Below, piece after piece: positions 32,876 to 35,647 of a stretch of 35,647 nucleotides of DNA (position 1 is its first letter; each line of letters starts with the position of its first letter). The notes under the pieces are model-generated. The model did not search any database and was not told the origin of the DNA. It worked only from the letters and a program-made list of their open reading frames with translations. This DNA is from Flavobacteriales bacterium (lineage in GTDB: Bacteria; Bacteroidota; Bacteroidia; JANQJC01): positions 1 through 35,647 of the forward strand of contig JANQJC010000121.1 in the NCBI GenBank assembly GCA_028281825.1, in the 5' to 3' direction. The translations under genes and the position numbers were made by a program.

Positions 32876-35647
32876 TTATTCAGAATCACCCCTTTCAGTT
32901 GGCGCTTGATCTTTTTGATCTTTACCATGAGGATAATTTTCAGGGTAATTCATCTCACCTTCAGGAACAAGTTCCGGAATAATGATATTTTCATTATGTT
33001 GCGGTTTATGCAATTCATCATAATTCAAAGGTGGGTGCTCAGTAGCTTCTGGAGATGGAGATGGTGTGAAGTCTTCGGGTCTGCTACCTAACTCACTATC
33101 CTCTTTTCTGTAATGCGGGCGTGGCTCATCAGCTTGTGCAGCTTTTTCAGCAGACTCAAGCATCTCGCTGAACTTTTCGCTTTTGCTAATCTCTTTAATT
33201 TCCTTACCAACAGGCTGTGATTTACCCATTGCAATCCAACTAAAGGTAACACCTTCATTATTAGGGTTTTCAACCTCAAAACCCTCACGTGTTATAGTTT
33301 TTAAGTTCAAAGTTTTACCACTTTGAGAAGGAGTAACCACTACTATAGGGTCAGCACTACCTAGAGTGGTTTTAAACTCTTCTGAGAATTCAATCCATTT
33401 TGAATTGGTATAGATGTTGTCAGCACCAAAGTCGCTCACGTTTTTCAACTGGTTTTCAATATGCTCCACCTTATCTTTAAGAACTTTCAAAGCACCGGTA
33501 TTATATAAAGAAAGTTCGCCCAGCTTAACACTCTTCTTTTTTGGACCGGTTAAAGCGCCAGGTGTTTCTTCGGCTATAAAGCCCACTTGAATGGTTTTTT
33601 GAGGATCCTCATTACGCTTATAATAATTTAACTCTAAATCATCCAAGAAAGCTAAAGAACTTTCGTAGTCTTCTTGTTGGAATTTCTCAATGTCATGTTT
33701 TACATCTCTTGTACTTGTTGATAAGAAAGTATATCCTCCAACATAACCATTAGTCCATACACCCCAGTAGTAGTAAGCAGGAACAGCCACTTCAACACTC
33801 TTGCTGTTATAGCTTCTTAACCAACTGCTGTCGTACATGCGCCAGCCACCGCCGTAGCTTTGCCAGTATATACCACCACCACCATTCACTCTGTACCAGT
33901 CATTAACATAAGTAGTGTAGAAAACAGATGAACTGGCAGGATCAATATAATATCCGCTGTTGTTCTCATCATACCATGTACCATTAAACGCATAAGTATT
34001 GCCACGGAAGTAGTTATAATTATTGGTATAAGGGAACCATGAGTCGTTGCGTGAAGTATGGAAATAATTCGCCGCATTCATAGAGTAAATATTACTATGG
34101 CTGTTAGGATCTACATAGTAACCGCTGTTGTTGATGTCCGTTAAACCGTCAGCCCATAGCCTGTGATGTGAGAAGTACCACAACCAACCGTGGCTGTTAT
34201 TGTGAGCACCAATTTGTTGGCTTCCCCAGCCATGACTGCTATGGCCAACCATCATTGTGGTTCTGCTACCAGCATTAGGAGTATCATATTCTAATCCATA
34301 CCAACCATTTCTACTACCAGCAATTCTCCAGGCACCGTATGAACCGTTATTTACATAGAAATGAGAACCATTAGCGTGAGTAGAATAAATACCATGATAT
34401 CCAGCCATATTTGTCCAGGAATGGAATTGGTTGTAGTTACCCCACTCACCAGTTCTTATGTAATTGTTTCGGTTATAATAGTGCCTTGTGGTACTGTTTG
34501 GGTCAGTGTAATAACCACTATTATTGTAATCATAAACTATTGGTGAATACATACCATATATGGACCTTACCAGGTTATCACCATTACCAACTGAGAAAAT
34601 TTCAGTTCCCATATCATGGTTATTATAGAACCTAATACCATTATAGCTGTAATGGGCACCAAGTTTAATACCTGTGTGATATGCAATCCTCAAATCAGGG
34701 TATGGGTTACTCCATGCCCCACTTTCCTGGAAAATGGCATATGCGTGGTTTCCTTCGCCACTATTGCCACCCACACCGCTAAATTCAATGCGCCCAACTT
34801 GTGCGGCACCTGTAATATCAAAATTGGCACTTTGGTTACCACCCCATTGGTTTTGGATATAATTGCCGCTACCGCCTGGGATATCTCCTACCTGTATAGC
34901 AGAAGAAACAAACCTGGTACCATTACCCCTCAGGTATTGCCCTGAGGCAGCCCCGTTACCAATTCGATAACCACTGGAAGCATTGATATCACCACTTACA
35001 TCCAGTCTTTGGGCTGGGGTGTTAGATCCCAAACCTACTGAACCACCACTTGTCATAGTAAAGTGACTGGCGTCTCCTACATTGGCGCCATAGTTAATCT
35101 TGAATTTACCACCGTCAGAGCGGTCAATACCCATTGCGTAATGATAATCGCCCGGATCGTGGAAACGAATGGCTACATCCAGGTTTTGCCTGTATAATTC
35201 GAGCAATTGGGCAGGACCACTAGTACCCAAACCTATATTACCACCCGAGGTGACCTCGATACCTGAACTTTCCGCTGCGGTTCTCCTGATATGATAACCA
35301 CCTGAACCATTCACACCCGCTTCCCACCATTGGCCGGAAGAAACACCGCCAGACCTGCCGTAGCGGGTAGCAGCTGCACTGCCTGTCCAAACCACGTGTG
35401 GGTTGGCAATCATAATACCAGCAGCCTGCGCCCCGATAGTCACATAAGGAGTACCACCAGTCTCAGATGGAGAACTCAATCCATCACCCCAAAGTGAGGT
35501 GCTTTTTACAACAAATGGCGCCCAGGTACCGGTACCGCCAGTAATAACCGTAAGGTTACCCGTAGGGGTAGGTGTCCCGATACCCACATTACCGTTTGAT
35601 AGTATTCTCAATCTCTCAGCGTTACCAGTATACATTTCCAATCCATG
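32876..35647 (-). CDS. Second tail-fibre-like S74 surface protein (N-terminus cut by window edge)
   Basis: At least 923 residues. The frame is open to the last base, so the start and any signal peptide or repeats lie outside. It is a clear paralogue of the neighbouring gene: it shares the GTPYVTIGAQAAGIM and NPHVVW block, the NLDVAIRFHDPGDYHYAMGI block and the GASSGYRIGN-type fibre head. It carries three tail-fibre phrases (NNSGYYTDPNSTT, NNSGYYVDPNSHS, NNSGYYIDPASSS) against two in the neighbour. The S74 chaperone starts at STRDVKHDIEKF (serine codon 33713-33715, lysine codon 33698-33700). After the chaperone come a matching coiled coil, the lectin-like domain (KWIEFSEEFK, FSWIAMGK) and an acidic proline-rich tail with a different sequence. 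It probably works as a trimeric fibre like its neighbour. Function is unproven. Confidence 0.85.
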   Translation of the reverse strand, partial: HGLEMYTGNAERLRILSNGNVGIGTPTPTGNLTVITGGTGTWAPFVVKSTSLWGDGLSSPSETGGTPYVTIGAQAAGIMIANPHVVWTGSAAATRYGRSGGVSSGQWWEAGVNGSGGYHIRRTAAESSGIEVTSGGNIGLGTSGPAQLLELYRQNLDVAIRFHDPGDYHYAMGIDRSDGGKFKINYGANVGDASHFTMTSGGSVGLGSNTPAQRLDVSGDINASSGYRIGNGAASGQYLRGNGTRFVSSAIQVGDIPGGSGNYIQNQWGGNQSANFDITGAAQVGRIEFSGVGGNSGEGNHAYAIFQESGAWSNPYPDLRIAYHTGIKLGAHYSYNGIRFYNNHDMGTEIFSVGNGDNLVRSIYGMYSPIVYDYNNSGYYTDPNSTTRHYYNRNNYIRTGEWGNYNQFHSWTNMAGYHGIYSTHANGSHFYVNNGSYGAWRIAGSRNGWYGLEYDTPNAGSRTTMMVGHSSHGWGSQQIGAHNNSHGWLWYFSHHRLWADGLTDINNSGYYVDPNSHSNIYSMNAANYFHTSRNDSWFPYTNNYNYFRGNTYAFNGTWYDENNSGYYIDPASSSVFYTTYVNDWYRVNGGGGIYWQSYGGGWRMYDSSWLRSYNSKSVEVAVPAYYYWGVWTNGYVGGYTFLSTSTRDVKHDIEKFQQEDYESSLAFLDDLELNYYKRNEDPQKTIQVGFIAEETPGALTGPKKKSVKLGELSLYNTGALKVLKDKVEHIENQLKNVSDFGADNIYTNSKWIEFSEEFKTTLGSADPIVVVTPSQSGKTLNLKTITREGFEVENPNNEGVTFSWIAMGKSQPVGKEIKEISKSEKFSEMLESAEKAAQADEPRPHYRKEDSELGSRPEDFTPSPSPEATEHPPLNYDELHKPQHNENIIIPELVPEGEMNYPENYPHGKDQKDQAPTERGDSE

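Noticed and set aside
27758-35647. Prophage remnant
   Set aside because: Only fibre-like genes are present; no capsid, terminase, portal, baseplate, lysis or integrase gene is seen, and the full-length gene has a secretion signal and its own terminator.

Overview
The window looks like chromosomal DNA of a Bacteroidota bacterium, probably a free-living member of the Cytophagales. The grounds are a TonB-dependent receptor paired with a DUF4249 lipoprotein, a DUF4159 protein, a TlpA-like thioredoxin-fold protein, a saccharopine-reductase-type dehydrogenase, several promoters of the Bacteroidota TAnnTTTG type, few Shine-Dalgarno sequences and an AT-rich base composition. No rRNA, CRISPR array, transposase or integrase was seen.

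Layout. 1-5743 (minus): an edge-truncated GT39/ArnT-like glycosyltransferase, then a tight TonB receptor - DUF4249 lipoprotein - thioredoxin reductase (trxB) operon with a textbook promoter. 5986-8464 (plus): an outer-membrane-type protein, a small membrane protein and an MtfA-like zinc peptidase, separated by intergenic repeat elements. 8730-10202 (plus): a small accessory cluster with a CdiI-like immunity protein, an unknown lipoprotein and an Imm32-like immunity protein, but no toxin. 10490-10563 (minus): tRNA-Pro(GGG). 10641-14974 (minus): a closely packed run of saccharopine-dehydrogenase-like protein, NYN-domain protein, coaD, TlpA-like protein and a stand-alone HsdR_N-type nuclease-fold protein. 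15057-20388 (plus): a DUF423 protein, pckA with a palindrome in its promoter, a Dps ferritin, an unknown membrane protein, and an overlapping MscS/CorA pair. 20420-21651 (minus): two small membrane proteins, one with a zinc ribbon. 21756-23133 (plus): rsmE and a DUF4159 protein. 23147-25510 (minus): hutH and a methyltransferase. 25615-27711 (plus): a ComEC-type channel protein with a degenerate C-terminus. 27758-35647 (minus): two large tandem paralogues built like phage tail fibres, each with a peptidase S74 intramolecular chaperone.

Most genes are core metabolism or envelope housekeeping. The parts most worth a second look are the pair of chromosomal tail-fibre-like S74 surface proteins (alternating 29-31-residue repeats, and a lectin-like domain plus acidic proline-rich tail after the predicted cleavage site), the orphan immunity cluster with its flanking repeats, and the inverted repeat over the pckA promoter.
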